Below are positions 17,032-25,647 of a DNA stretch of 64,000 nt, piece by piece. Position 1 is the first letter of the stretch. Every line of letters starts with the position of its first letter. The position numbers were made by a program, and so were the translations under genes. Under the pieces are notes generated by a model that made no database searches, was not told the DNA's origin, and saw only the letters and a program-made list of their open reading frames with translations. Location: contig NZ_JAGENB010000009.1 in the NCBI RefSeq assembly GCF_019991125.1, positions 62,001-126,000 of the forward strand, given 5' to 3'. Source of the stretch: Phyllobacterium calauticae. GTDB taxonomy: Bacteria; Pseudomonadota; Alphaproteobacteria; Rhizobiales; Rhizobiaceae.

Positions 17032-18353
17032 GTGTGTTTCCATCTTATTGCAGGAAGATGTGACAGCGGGCATCGCAGGGTGACTTTGGTTCCCTTGCCC
17101 TTGATTGATTGAATTGCAAGGGACCCCCCCATAGTCTGGATCAATCGCGCACATCCGGTTAGACCAAGTCCGCTGTGGCCACGAGATTCACCCTTGGTAG
17201 AGAAAAATGGCGTTGTCGCTTTTTTAATTTGATCCGACGTCATGCCGATTCCGTTGTCTTCAATCGAGATGATCAAGTCACGGCCAAATGACCACCGGTG
17301 CCCTATTTGAACATTGATGATGATCTCTGGGTTCACAACACCGTCAACGGCGTCCTTGGAATTACGCAAGAGTTCCTGGAGCATAAGATGGAATTGGCCT
17401 TGTGGGACGAGCAACTGGGTTGCTTTCGCATCGGCTCGCAGCATTGCCACGTTAGACCGAACCATTTCATCAAGAATTGTACTCAAAGCGACGATGGGCG
17501 TGTTGTCACGATCGAACTTTGGATAAGCGATACGCGCAAGCCAATCAGTGACAACTGATAAGTCATCTATGCGTTTTCGTGCCATGTCGAGCAAAGCAGG
17601 ATCTGGTCTATCTTCTGGTGACAATGTCTCATGCATCCACATCGACAGACCGCTAATTCTTGTGAAGGTCATATGGGAAAACAACAGGGCAAACTGCCGA
17701 ACCTGGTCATTATAGAGCGACTTACTGCGGTGAGTAACCAATGCCATTATGGTAACCATTATCACGATGGCGAAGGCGAACACGAAGGCAAGAAAAAAAT
17801 TATCATACAAGGCCTTCTGCTCGAGATCCGCAGTTCGTTTCTGTGTGTTCCCCAGGTTGCCGGTGGTTGTTAGAACAATCCGCGGCCAAAGTTCTTCAAG
17901 TCCAGATACGATGCCGTCATAGTTTGGGTTAGGAAGTTCGAGCTGGGGCTTGATCTGCTTGTTTACCAACTCAAGTAGAGCGCTCATCTGATCGACATCG
18001 ACTTGCGGCATAATTTTCTTGACGTAGGTCAGGCTTACGAGTGTCTTCGTATTGATGGCCAGAAAATTGGCGTCGAGTAGGATTTTCGAACGATATTCCT
18101 GGTCATTGGAACGAGCGGCCAATCTTGCCCATCCCATAATACTGACCATTTTCTCACGCGCCTGGCTCGATCGCCATTGAACCTCATTGACTTCGGCAAC
18201 AATGTCATAGGCTCGACTGCGGTTCATATCTGTTCGAAGAAATGAAGAAACGCCAATCAGCACAGAAATGCCAAAGACAAGTCCGAGCAGATACACCCCA
18301 TATGCTCGCAAAAAACGCATCAATTGATCTGCCCGCCATTTACTGCTGTGCAC
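17028..18353 (-). CDS. Membrane sensor histidine kinase
   Basis: 441 residues. Two membrane helices (about 18-38 and 186-207) flank a periplasmic domain of about 145 residues. The dimerisation region reads LLFSHMTFTRISGL, where His227 is the likely phospho-acceptor although the surrounding box is not the usual H-E-L/D-x-x-x-P. The ATPase domain has N-box QELLRNSKDAVD, G1 IEDNGIGM and G2 SGLGLTG. It is third in an operon with the response regulator and the periplasmic molybdopterin-type protein, which may be its input. Confidence 0.88.
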   Translation of the reverse strand: MHSSKWRADQLMRFLRAYGVYLLGLVFGISVLIGVSSFLRTDMNRSRAYDIVAEVNEVQWRSSQAREKMVSIMGWARLAARSNDQEYRSKILLDANFLAINTKTLVSLTYVKKIMPQVDVDQMSALLELVNKQIKPQLELPNPNYDGIVSGLEELWPRIVLTTTGNLGNTQKRTADLEQKALYDNFFLAFVFAFAIVIMVTIMALVTHRSKSLYNDQVRQFALLFSHMTFTRISGLSMWMHETLSPEDRPDPALLDMARKRIDDLSVVTDWLARIAYPKFDRDNTPIVALSTILDEMVRSNVAMLRADAKATQLLVPQGQFHLMLQELLRNSKDAVDGVVNPEIIINVQIGHRWSFGRDLIISIEDNGIGMTSDQIKKATTPFFSTKGESRGHSGLGLTGCARLIQTMGGSLAIQSIKGKGTKVTLRCPLSHLPAIRWKHT

Positions 18354-18390
18354 TCACTAACACCAAATATCTTCGATTGGCTGGTTTCGC

Positions 18391-18933
18391 TCATTCGTCT
18401 TCCCGAAGTTCGGACAGAAACCATATCCATCTGGAGTGATCATTGGGTTCGTAAGCCTTCGGCAGTTTGTCGAACGGCCACACAACAAAGAACGGGCCGT
18501 AATCATCCGCCTCGAGTGGTCGGTACCTGCCTTCAGTACACTTGCCCATTCGAGCCTCTGCTGCATCGCAGATAATTTGTGATGCAACGATGGGTTGGTA
18601 TTTGAAGATCTCGCGTACATCGATTCTGGCGGCGAAATCATTGGGTGCAACGCCTGTGATAACTTTCACATCGGCTAGCCCATTCTTGGCGAGGATCTCA
18701 GGAAGGGAATAGCCGCGATATGTACGCTCAACGCCATTGGACCAGGGTGTCCGGGTGGTAATTTCCTGAGGCGTAAAGGACTTGGCGAGATCGGCTTCGC
18801 GGTAAATGGCACGAGGGTGCCCGGGATCTCCTTCAACCGCCAGGACGTTGGGATCCAGATTAACTGCGTAAGCAGCTGCTACTACACAAAAAGTCACCAA
18901 TCCGGAAAGGATGGTGATTGGGCCTCGATGCAT
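18391..18933 (-). CDS. Periplasmic oxidoreductase-like protein (molybdopterin-binding type domain)
   Basis: 180 residues with a signal peptide (about 1-23, ending AYA-VN). The mature part resembles small proteins of the oxidoreductase molybdopterin-binding (sulfite oxidase-like) fold: TPWSNGVERTYRGYSLPEILAKNGL, NDFAARIDVREI, DDYGPFFVVWPFDKL. No clear catalytic Cys of sulfite oxidase is present, so it may bind a cofactor or ligand without enzyme activity. Located between the response regulator (15 bp) and the kinase (37 bp), it is probably a periplasmic sensor subunit. The family assignment is moderate. Confidence 0.65.
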   Translation of the reverse strand: MHRGPITILSGLVTFCVVAAAYAVNLDPNVLAVEGDPGHPRAIYREADLAKSFTPQEITTRTPWSNGVERTYRGYSLPEILAKNGLADVKVITGVAPNDFAARIDVREIFKYQPIVASQIICDAAEARMGKCTEGRYRPLEADDYGPFFVVWPFDKLPKAYEPNDHSRWIWFLSELREDE

Positions 18934-18948
18934 GATGAATTAAAATCC

Positions 18949-19620
18949 TTATTCCACGACTTCGTTGTTGTTCGCGAAATGGCGGCCGTGTGCGATCACT
19001 TTGCTACGTGCGCGCTTGTACTTTTGCTCAGCCATTTCGGGGCTCTTCATCTTGAAGTGCTTCGCCATCAAGACGAATAGTTCGTTGCGTTTCATTCCTT
19101 TTGGTCGATCTTCCACCCATTGAAGGCATTCGTCTTCTGACAGCGACAAAAATGGATGGTGGTAACCAGGGGATGCGTTACTTATCGTCTCGTTTCCCCT
19201 GTGCAAGACAAATTCAGAGCGTGTCATGAGCTCTAGAATACTAGCGAGGGTGGGGGCATTGAGCCGATTCTTGCCGAGATACCCTTTGGCACCGAAGCTT
19301 CTACAAATTTCCGCCTCGTCAGATGAGAATCGCCCAGTGATAACCAAATGTACCGCCTTGGGTGTAGTGCTGATTATACTGTCAACGATAGCCAGGCGGA
19401 CATTTCTTGATTCCATTTCGACACCGTAGTCAGGCAGGCCAGGATCAATGATAATGAGGTCAAAAACGTCTGTTTCAATCGCAGCGAGTGCGGCGTGGAA
19501 TGTTTCGGCTGTGATAACCTGCCAACCCGACGTTCTGAAGTGACGCTTGAGCGAATCTGCGTAGAAATAATCATCCTCGATTATCAAAACACTGCTCATT
19601 TTCAGGTGCATATCATCCAT
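18949..19620 (-). CDS. Response regulator with an unassigned C-terminal domain
   Basis: 223 residues. The receiver domain occupies about 8-130 (MSSVLIIEDDYFYADSL; phospho-acceptor Asp59 in LIIIDPGLPD; Thr/Ser in VITGRFSSDE; Lys in GYLGKNRL). The C-terminal 75 residues (LSLSEDECLQWVEDRPKGMKRNELFVLMAKHF, then EMAEQKYKRARSKV) look helical and basic like a DNA-binding domain but match no common output class. First gene of a four-gene operon; its promoter region has two 21-bp palindromes. The start could also be the Met at 19599. Confidence 0.85.
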   Translation of the reverse strand: MDDMHLKMSSVLIIEDDYFYADSLKRHFRTSGWQVITAETFHAALAAIETDVFDLIIIDPGLPDYGVEMESRNVRLAIVDSIISTTPKAVHLVITGRFSSDEAEICRSFGAKGYLGKNRLNAPTLASILELMTRSEFVLHRGNETISNASPGYHHPFLSLSEDECLQWVEDRPKGMKRNELFVLMAKHFKMKSPEMAEQKYKRARSKVIAHGRHFANNNEVVE

Positions 19621-19653
19621 GGCTTGACTGTATCAGCCTCGCTACGTTGAAAA

Positions 19654-19674
19654 TAGGTATCAACGCGGCACCTA
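19654..19674. promoter_or_regulatory. 21-bp palindromic operator-like site, copy 2
   Basis: TAGGTATC and GGCACCTA arms around five bases, an imperfect dyad 34 bp upstream of the response regulator start. Confidence 0.55.
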
Positions 19675-19728
19675 TGCGGGGAAAACGGTCGTCTCCGGCA
19701 ATCTGACAAAGCTCCAAAAATTTAGGAA

Positions 19729-19749
19729 TAGGTATCGACGTGATACCTA
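19729..19749. promoter_or_regulatory. 21-bp palindromic operator-like site, copy 3 (perfect)
   Basis: TAGGTATC and GATACCTA arms, perfectly symmetric around a GACGT centre; the symmetry extends to AA/TT outside. It lies 75 bp from copy 2, about seven helical turns, on the same face of the DNA, and between divergent genes. Confidence 0.6.
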
Positions 19750-19814
19750 TTAATGGTGGGACTCCTGAGAATAAGTTTGCGTTCGGTATTGTCATGAAAC
19801 CTAACGGAAGAAAC

Positions 19815-20108
19815 ATGTTTTCTGGAGCACAATCAAACATGCACGGCCCGCTTAATGAACAGCTAGATATCTATAGTCGTATATGTAGGTATTGCATTGA
19901 CGATAATGGTGCCTTGTCACTTCAGGCTAGAAAAAACATATCTTCCATTGAGCTATTGGGCGTCCTTCTAGTTGTCGCTACTGAATGCCACAACACCGCC
20001 ACCAGCAGTAAAGTCTGGGATGACATTTTTTTGAAACACGGTATTCAGATCGGCGACTATACAGCCATACTTGATGACCTCAATGTTCTAATCAATTTGC
20101 CGAATTGA
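19815..20108 (+). CDS. Hypothetical protein divergent from the response regulator
   Basis: 97 residues from the ATG at 19815, chosen for the GGAAG four bases upstream (the frame is open from 19740, but that start lies inside the palindrome). Helical, with two Cys near the N-terminus (SRICRYCIDD). No family. Its promoter region is shared with the four-gene signalling operon, so it may be in the same regulon. Confidence 0.55.
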   Translation: MFSGAQSNMHGPLNEQLDIYSRICRYCIDDNGALSLQARKNISSIELLGVLLVVATECHNTATSSKVWDDIFLKHGIQIGDYTAILDDLNVLINLPN

Positions 20109-20409
20109 TGGGTTTTTACATCGATGGGCACAGGGCATCAAAATAAGACCCAAGTACGATAGGAAAGCGGATTGATGCCTCCGGGCGTCGCAAAAGGGCT
20201 AGGTTCCTCGAAAACACACCAACTCAGAGAAAATGCCATCAACGCTGATCGACCTTGTCGCAACTGATTTTTCTATCAAGCTTGCGGCATTGTCGATGAA
20301 ACGCGCTATTTGGCCGATTATTAGATCACCGACCGAACCGCTAGGCTATTTTTCGTAGCCTATTTGCGTTCGACTGGGCACAACATTTCATAACTGTCTC
20401 TGTCAGCCG
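20109..20409. other. Intergenic region with a terminator-like hairpin
   Basis: No gene seen. TAGGCTA (20342-20348) and TAGCCTA (20356-20362) form a 7-bp stem with T residues in the loop and after it; it lies past the end of the minus-strand HTH gene and may end its transcript. Confidence 0.5.
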
Positions 20410-21162
20410 TCAACCGGAGGCTGGTTTGCGACCAGCAAACGGCAGGATGCCGCCCGTAGGGCCGGCCAAACGGTTGCATTTAGGCTGTCTGCTATAAGAT
20501 TTATAACCGTAGGTTTCTGTGGCCTTCGGTATTTTGAACCCTATCTGTTCAAACTTTAGCCCGAGATTTGGCCGGAATTTTTTAAGCCAAGACAGCCAGC
20601 GCTCGCAGATGATGGAAATCACATTGGTTAGGTGTTTTGCGCGCCACTGTGGGCGCTCCGTTATGCCAATTATTCCTTGATCCTTAGCCCGTCGAAGCGC
20701 ATTTCGCACTGTGGTCGCACCAACCCCCGCACGGTCTCCGATTTCTTTCACCGAACATTGGCAGCTTCCGTGTTGTCGGCAATCCGACGCTATCACATAT
20801 AATACCGCCCGCTCTCCTTCCGTAAAAAGATCGCGTAGGTGAGGGGGTAGGGCAGCCATGTCCCCTAATCGGCGCTTTCTGGCCCATCTAACAGAACATC
20901 GAACACCCGAAGCCGCCTTATTCCTGGACTGACCGGTGAGTTCCCGTCTGGGAAAATATGTGCCGGCGGGTGGCCTCCTTTGCTCGCGAGCACGCATGAA
21001 CGTTTCACGCTTGGCTGCAGCCGCCTCAGTAAGTTCGATGGCCTGTGCATCGTTCAGCTGACCCTCAGCGAGACCTCGCCATAAGAAGGTTTGATAAAGA
21101 TCGATCTGGCTAACGGTCGTCAAACCGTGCAGCCATGTAGTCAATTGGTTATGAATAGTCAC
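20410..21162 (-). CDS. Helix-turn-helix plasmid protein
   Basis: 250 residues from a GTG at 21162 that has AAAGGTG at good spacing; the open frame is longer (to 21210). The central part is a winged-helix domain (LPPHLRDLFTEGERAVLYVIASDCRQHG, then SVKEIGDRAGVGATTVRNALRRAKDQGIIGI), about 100-180. The N-terminus is helical and the C-terminus basic. This architecture is frequent on rhizobial plasmids, usually annotated only as HTH protein; a role in plasmid regulation or replication is possible. Confidence 0.75.
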   Translation of the reverse strand: MTIHNQLTTWLHGLTTVSQIDLYQTFLWRGLAEGQLNDAQAIELTEAAAAKRETFMRAREQRRPPAGTYFPRRELTGQSRNKAASGVRCSVRWARKRRLGDMAALPPHLRDLFTEGERAVLYVIASDCRQHGSCQCSVKEIGDRAGVGATTVRNALRRAKDQGIIGITERPQWRAKHLTNVISIICERWLSWLKKFRPNLGLKFEQIGFKIPKATETYGYKSYSRQPKCNRLAGPTGGILPFAGRKPASG

Positions 21163-21301
21163 CACTTTCACCTTTGCTTTAAGCAAGCAAATCCGTGGCA
21201 CGAAGCGCATTTTCCTCTTGCAATGTCGGGATGAAACAGCTAGTTTTGCCTATGACATTTGGGCAATGCGGAATTGGAGTTCCGTAGCTGTTTCAACCTA
21301 G

Positions 21302-21330
21302 AAAAATCCGGCCTTCGCGCCGGTTTTTTT
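21302..21330. terminator. Bidirectional intrinsic terminator
   Basis: CCGGC and GCCGG enclose a loop containing TTCG, preceded by AAAAA and followed by TTTTTTT. It lies between the end of the 21509 gene and the start of the HTH gene and can work in both directions. Confidence 0.75.
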
Positions 21331-21508
21331 GCTTTTATGGGCTCAATTCTCCGTTGATTGATCTGAATTTGTGCGTGTTTGGTCGAGAACGCCGAATCAC
21401 GTTCCACCCCTTTTGACGGCAAATAAGACTATGTGCGAACGAAAGCCCCTTAGCAAGAAGTTCGCGTATGCATTTTTTAAAATGAAATGGTTAAAACGCT
21501 GTATGCCG

Positions 21509-21877
21509 CTATTCTGATTTCCCTGGATTCAGTGTCAGGAACGGCCCCGATCCAAATATCTCTTCCGGAATAACCAGCCGATAAGCGCGACCCCGGCCTG
21601 CAGTATTGAGGACTTGCTCTTCCAGCAATAGCTTTCTGGTCAAGAGCGGTGTGGTGCTTTCATACACCGCATCCCTGCTGAGCCGCGATATGTTCATAAT
21701 GTTTGTTATGGTTGTTTCAATGTTCGTCAATTGCATCTGGTAGATCAGGTTGATCATACCAATCTGCTTCATCCTGGACGTTGGCGTTTCGCCTTCCAGC
21801 GGATTGTCCAAGATCTGCTTCATCGTGAAAGCGGTGAAAGCCACTCGACCAAATGGGGTGTCTTTTGGGGTTGCCAT
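21509..21877 (-). CDS. Small winged-helix-like plasmid protein
   Basis: 122 residues, MATPKDTPFGRVAFTAFTMKQI. The middle (MINLIYQMQLTNIETTITNIMNISRLSRDAVYE) and the end (LLTRKLLLEEQVLNTAGRGRAYRLVIP) suggest a winged helix with a basic wing. It is the first gene divergent from the topoisomerase operon and probably a transcriptional regulator. No specific family identified. Confidence 0.65.
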   Translation of the reverse strand: MATPKDTPFGRVAFTAFTMKQILDNPLEGETPTSRMKQIGMINLIYQMQLTNIETTITNIMNISRLSRDAVYESTTPLLTRKLLLEEQVLNTAGRGRAYRLVIPEEIFGSGPFLTLNPGKSE

Positions 21878-22090
21878 TCTTTTAATCTTCGGCTATAGCG
21901 TTTCTATAGTATGCAAGTGTCAGCTGCATTGGCCGCTTTAAAGGCGTATTCGATCCCAGTTTCATTGCATAACCACCCCGGCGTTGGATGTGAGATTCGA
22001 GAATTGTTCTTGGAGCAACATATATCAAAATTCGCCACAGGTGATCTAAGTTCAAATGATCATGCATCTCAAGCTATTGGAGTGCCCGCA

Positions 22091-22381
22091 ATGACGCGCT
22101 CGCATGCCTCACTCGTTTCTTTCGAGCGTCGATCAGAAGATCGCAAGCCTGCATGGTTGGCAGCTAACCAACTGTCCTTTGTTTCGGAAGCAGCCTTGAT
22201 CGCTTTCTCCGATGTGATGTTCGCACTTGGCGATTTGAACGAACGACATCGCCATTCACTTTTAGATAGATTTCTAAGGTGGGAAAAACTTGTTGATGCT
22301 GAAGCAGTCGAAACCAAACGCTTGTTCAGGCTGATGATAGACCAAAAAATCGCAGTCTGGAAAGCGGAGGCTGGTGAATGA
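22091..22381 (+). CDS. Hypothetical protein coupled to the topoisomerase gene
   Basis: 96 residues from the ATG at 22091 (GGAG nine bases upstream), although the frame is open to 21911. It is helical (FVSEAALIAFSDVMFALGDLNERHRHSLLDRFLRWEKL). Its stop overlaps the topoisomerase ATG in an ATGA junction, indicating coupled translation. No family recognised. Confidence 0.65.
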   Translation: MTRSHASLVSFERRSEDRKPAWLAANQLSFVSEAALIAFSDVMFALGDLNERHRHSLLDRFLRWEKLVDAEAVETKRLFRLMIDQKIAVWKAEAGE

Positions 22382-24342
22382 AGCTGGTGATCATTGAATC
22401 GCCAGGCAAAGTGCAAAAACTCTCATCCATTCTCGGGTCTGACTATAAGATCGTTGCCAGTATTGGCCATGTTCGCGACTTGCCCACAAATGAGATAGCC
22501 GTATCAGCACCCGACTTTCGTCCCACATACGTCCTATCCGAACGCGGCCAAAGCGTTGTTGATCGCATCAAACACCTCATCTCCTCGGCCGATGAGGTGC
22601 TGCTTGCGACCGATCCGGACAGGGAAGGGGAAAGCATCAGTTGGCACCTGAAAGAAGTTCTCAGCCTGAAAGATCCAAAACGGGTGACATTCAATGCAAT
22701 AACTCCTGATGCAGTTCTTGCAGCCGTTGCAGCACCTCGATTGATTGATGTCCGGGTGGTGGCGGCACAGGAGGCCCGCCGCGTCCTGGACCGGCTTGTG
22801 GGCTACATGGTTAGTCCAGAGATCAGCAGGCGCCACGGGACCAAGCTGACTGCTGGCCGCGTACAGAGCCTTGCAGTGCGGATCATTGTCGATCGCGAGC
22901 GCGCCATTCGCGGTTTCCGGAAGATCAATCACTTCGGCGTTGAACTGACATTCGAAAACTCAGGTAGGGCATGGACCGCGAGATGGCAGCTGAAGCCAGG
23001 CTTCGTTACAGAAGAGCAGCCGCATTTTCTTGACAGAGCGTACGCGCAGGCGGTTGCCGGCTGCAGCATTGTTCGTGTCCAGTCCTGCCAATCAAGCGAG
23101 ACGCGACGCTCGCCACATCCACCATTCATGACGTCGACGATGCAACAGGCGGCAAGTGTTGAGCTTGATCTGGATCCGGAAACCTCTATGGCGGCCGCAC
23201 AAGCACTCTACGAGCAGGGGCATATCACTTATCACCGCACAGATAATCCCAATATCACCGATGACGATTTTCCCCTCATTCAGATCGAGGCAGAAAAACT
23301 TGGCTTGGAGGTTATAGATCAGCGCCGGACCTTCCCAGCAAAGGACGGAGCTCAAGCCGGCCATCCGGGGATAACACCAACACACTGGGATGTTGCCGTT
23401 GCCGGCGAGACGGTTCCGCAGCAGGCGCTCTACAAATTAATTCGGATACGAGCCATCGTCTCTCAGTTGCCGGACGCGCGATATTCGGTGAGGGTAGCGA
23501 TACTCGGGGGATTTTCGCTAAATGGCCAAGCCCTGTCATTCGAAGCCCGCGGCCGCACACTGATTGCACCAGGTTGGACAAAACTGCACGCACATGATGA
23601 AGAGATGGACGATGAGGGTAAAGAAACCGAAGACGGCATTAATCCGGTCCCCGAGCTTGTCGTGGGACAGGAGCTATTGGTGGATGCGGGCAAACTAACG
23701 GCATCAGAGACAAAGCCGCCCAAGAGATACACCCAGGCCTCGCTCATCAAGAAGATGGAGTCCGAGGGGATCGGACGGCCATCCACCTATGCAACGATCA
23801 TGAGCACAATCATGAATCGCGAATACGCGAAGATCCGGCAGAAAATGCTTGTGCCAACTGAGAAAGGCGAAGCGGTTGTGGATATGATGTCCGGCCGCTT
23901 TGCGTTCATGGAGCTGGACTTTACCCGCCGCGTCGAAGCAGAACTGGATCTGATTGCCAATGGAAGGCAACACTACCGGCCTGCGGTTGCTGCATTCCAC
24001 GATCAGCTCGTCCAAGAGTTATCGAGCTTGGCTATCGCGGTGCCCATCAAACCTTCAGAAAACTTGATCCTTGCCGTGCGCTCGAAGTCCAAGCGCGACG
24101 CAGCGCCGATTGACGAAGCCATGCTCTTGTCAGCGGAAGCCTGCAGAGCCTTTCTTGGTCCGCGAGAGACAGACGAGCGCGGGGCTTATGTTGCGCCGGC
24201 GGCCTCGGTGAAACAGGTCGATTTGATACGTCGCTATGTCGAGCAGGGAAAGATCGTCGCACCTCCCGGCTATCCCGACAACATGACAGCTAAGACCGCA
24301 TCGGGCACAATTGAAATGGCGCTGAAGAAGCGCCGGCCTTGA
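22378..24342 (+). CDS. Type IA DNA topoisomerase (plasmid-type)
   Basis: 654 residues. TOPRIM domain with Glu7 (LVIIESPGK) and DPDREGE (79-85); active-site Tyr285 in ITYHRTDN; KPPKRYTQASLIKKMESEGIGRPSTYATI is the conserved C-terminal core. It lacks the C-terminal zinc fingers of chromosomal TopA, as in plasmid TraE/TopB-like enzymes. It relaxes or decatenates single-stranded regions and is commonly linked to conjugative plasmids, where it may help resolve replicating or transferring DNA. It begins the transfer region. Confidence 0.95.
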   Translation: MKLVIIESPGKVQKLSSILGSDYKIVASIGHVRDLPTNEIAVSAPDFRPTYVLSERGQSVVDRIKHLISSADEVLLATDPDREGESISWHLKEVLSLKDPKRVTFNAITPDAVLAAVAAPRLIDVRVVAAQEARRVLDRLVGYMVSPEISRRHGTKLTAGRVQSLAVRIIVDRERAIRGFRKINHFGVELTFENSGRAWTARWQLKPGFVTEEQPHFLDRAYAQAVAGCSIVRVQSCQSSETRRSPHPPFMTSTMQQAASVELDLDPETSMAAAQALYEQGHITYHRTDNPNITDDDFPLIQIEAEKLGLEVIDQRRTFPAKDGAQAGHPGITPTHWDVAVAGETVPQQALYKLIRIRAIVSQLPDARYSVRVAILGGFSLNGQALSFEARGRTLIAPGWTKLHAHDEEMDDEGKETEDGINPVPELVVGQELLVDAGKLTASETKPPKRYTQASLIKKMESEGIGRPSTYATIMSTIMNREYAKIRQKMLVPTEKGEAVVDMMSGRFAFMELDFTRRVEAELDLIANGRQHYRPAVAAFHDQLVQELSSLAIAVPIKPSENLILAVRSKSKRDAAPIDEAMLLSAEACRAFLGPRETDERGAYVAPAASVKQVDLIRRYVEQGKIVAPPGYPDNMTAKTASGTIEMALKKRRP

Positions 24343-24354
24343 ATCACAACAATC

Positions 24355-24972
24355 TCAGCACAAGCGCACAGGCTCGTTGTTTTCCTGCAGCAGCAACGGA
24401 TAGCCGACTTGATCAATGTGGGCTTGGTTCAGCGCGTTAATGGCGTCTTCGCGGATATGGAGCACTTTACCTGAGCGAGAATTGGTCAATCCGGGAACAT
24501 GTTGGCGTATGATCACCCCGCGCATTTCCAACATTTTTGACAAAACCAAGAGCTGCGTGTAGTGCGCATCCACACTGCTCGCCATGCTCTGGATTGTCGG
24601 TTTTCGACCGCTGGATATCTCGTCAGCCAAGCGATGAATAAAGGCGATCTGACGATATCGAGCTGAACCCGTATCTTTCGCGAAACGGGATTTATCTATC
24701 ATCTTATTAAGTATCGCCAAATCCGTTTGCTGTGGGGGCACGGGTGAGGACAGAGGTTCCATAGGTTTTTGCGGTCGGCCGGCCATGGCGGCCATACCAG
24801 CTACAACTAAATGGCCGAATACGACAGGTATTCGTGCTCCTAGCGTTTGCGCCATGGCAACCACTTTTTCGTGGTGCTCACGAGCAATAAGCAATTTGGT
24901 TTCCATATGCCCGGGCTCAATGGATTCTGCCCGCCATTTTTCACGGTATTCCGAATACTTGGGCTTTGTCAT
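24355..24972 (-). CDS. Winged-helix-like T4SS accessory protein, duplicate B
   Basis: 205 residues, clearly paralogous along its whole length to the next upstream gene (MTKPKYSEYREKWRAES; ARIPVVFGHLVVAGMAAMAGR; TIQSMASSVDAHYTQLLVLSKMLEMRGVIIRQHVPGL). The C-terminal half looks like a MarR-like winged helix. The 40 bp before its ATG also copy the end of the nuclease-like gene at 25644, so it arose by tandem duplication. Function unknown; a regulator of the transfer genes is one option. Confidence 0.8.
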   Translation of the reverse strand: MTKPKYSEYREKWRAESIEPGHMETKLLIAREHHEKVVAMAQTLGARIPVVFGHLVVAGMAAMAGRPQKPMEPLSSPVPPQQTDLAILNKMIDKSRFAKDTGSARYRQIAFIHRLADEISSGRKPTIQSMASSVDAHYTQLLVLSKMLEMRGVIIRQHVPGLTNSRSGKVLHIREDAINALNQAHIDQVGYPLLLQENNEPVRLC

Positions 24973-25020
24973 GGTTTGTGAACCTTGCTCTGCATCGCCT
25001 CGAACAGCACAAGGCTGCTC

Positions 25021-25647
25021 TTATGAATTATCTGCGGGCACATCGGCGAAGTGATTTTCCAGCGGCAGCAGTGGATACCCTACCTCATCAAGGTGCGCTT
25101 TGTTCAAGGCATCAATAGCGTCCTCGCGAATGTAAAGAACCTTACCCGAGCGGCTTTTGGTCAAACCGGGAACGTGCTGACGAACAACTACTCCACGTTT
25201 TTCCAAAGCCTTGGATAGTATTTCAAGCTGCGAGTAGTGTGAATCAACACTGCTGGCCAAGCTTTGAATCGTCGGTCTTTGACCGTGATATATTGCTGCC
25301 GCCAGGCGATTTAGAAAGGCGATCTGTCGATAGCGGGCTGCACCAGTGTCCTTATGAAACCGCGATTTATCGATCATCTCGATCAGGATCGAAAGGTCTG
25401 TCGGTTGGGGCGGAACTGGCGTGGCGATCGGCTCCATAGGCTTTGTATTTCGTCCGGCCATGGCTGCCATTCCGGCGAGTACGAGTTGCCCGAGAACAAC
25501 CGGTATTCGTGCTCCCAACATTTGTGCCATTGCGACCACTTTTTCATGGTCTTCACGCGGCATAAACAACTTGGTCTCCATATGCCCTGGTTCCAGAGAT
25601 TCTGCCCGCCATTTTTCGAGGTATTCTGTATTCTTCGATTTTGTCAT
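25021..25647 (-). CDS. Winged-helix-like T4SS accessory protein, duplicate A
   Basis: 208 residues from the ATG at 25647, fixed by an ATGA overlap with the stop of the upstream nuclease-like gene. It shares the motifs of the downstream paralogue: METKLFMPREDHEKVVAMAQMLGARIPVV, ARYRQIAFLNRLAAAI, TIQSLASSVDSHYSQLEILSKALEKRGVVVRQHVPGLTKSRSGKVLYIREDAI. Probably the parent copy because it retains the full upstream neighbour. The function is not known. Confidence 0.8.
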   Translation of the reverse strand: MTKSKNTEYLEKWRAESLEPGHMETKLFMPREDHEKVVAMAQMLGARIPVVLGQLVLAGMAAMAGRNTKPMEPIATPVPPQPTDLSILIEMIDKSRFHKDTGAARYRQIAFLNRLAAAIYHGQRPTIQSLASSVDSHYSQLEILSKALEKRGVVVRQHVPGLTKSRSGKVLYIREDAIDALNKAHLDEVGYPLLPLENHFADVPADNS

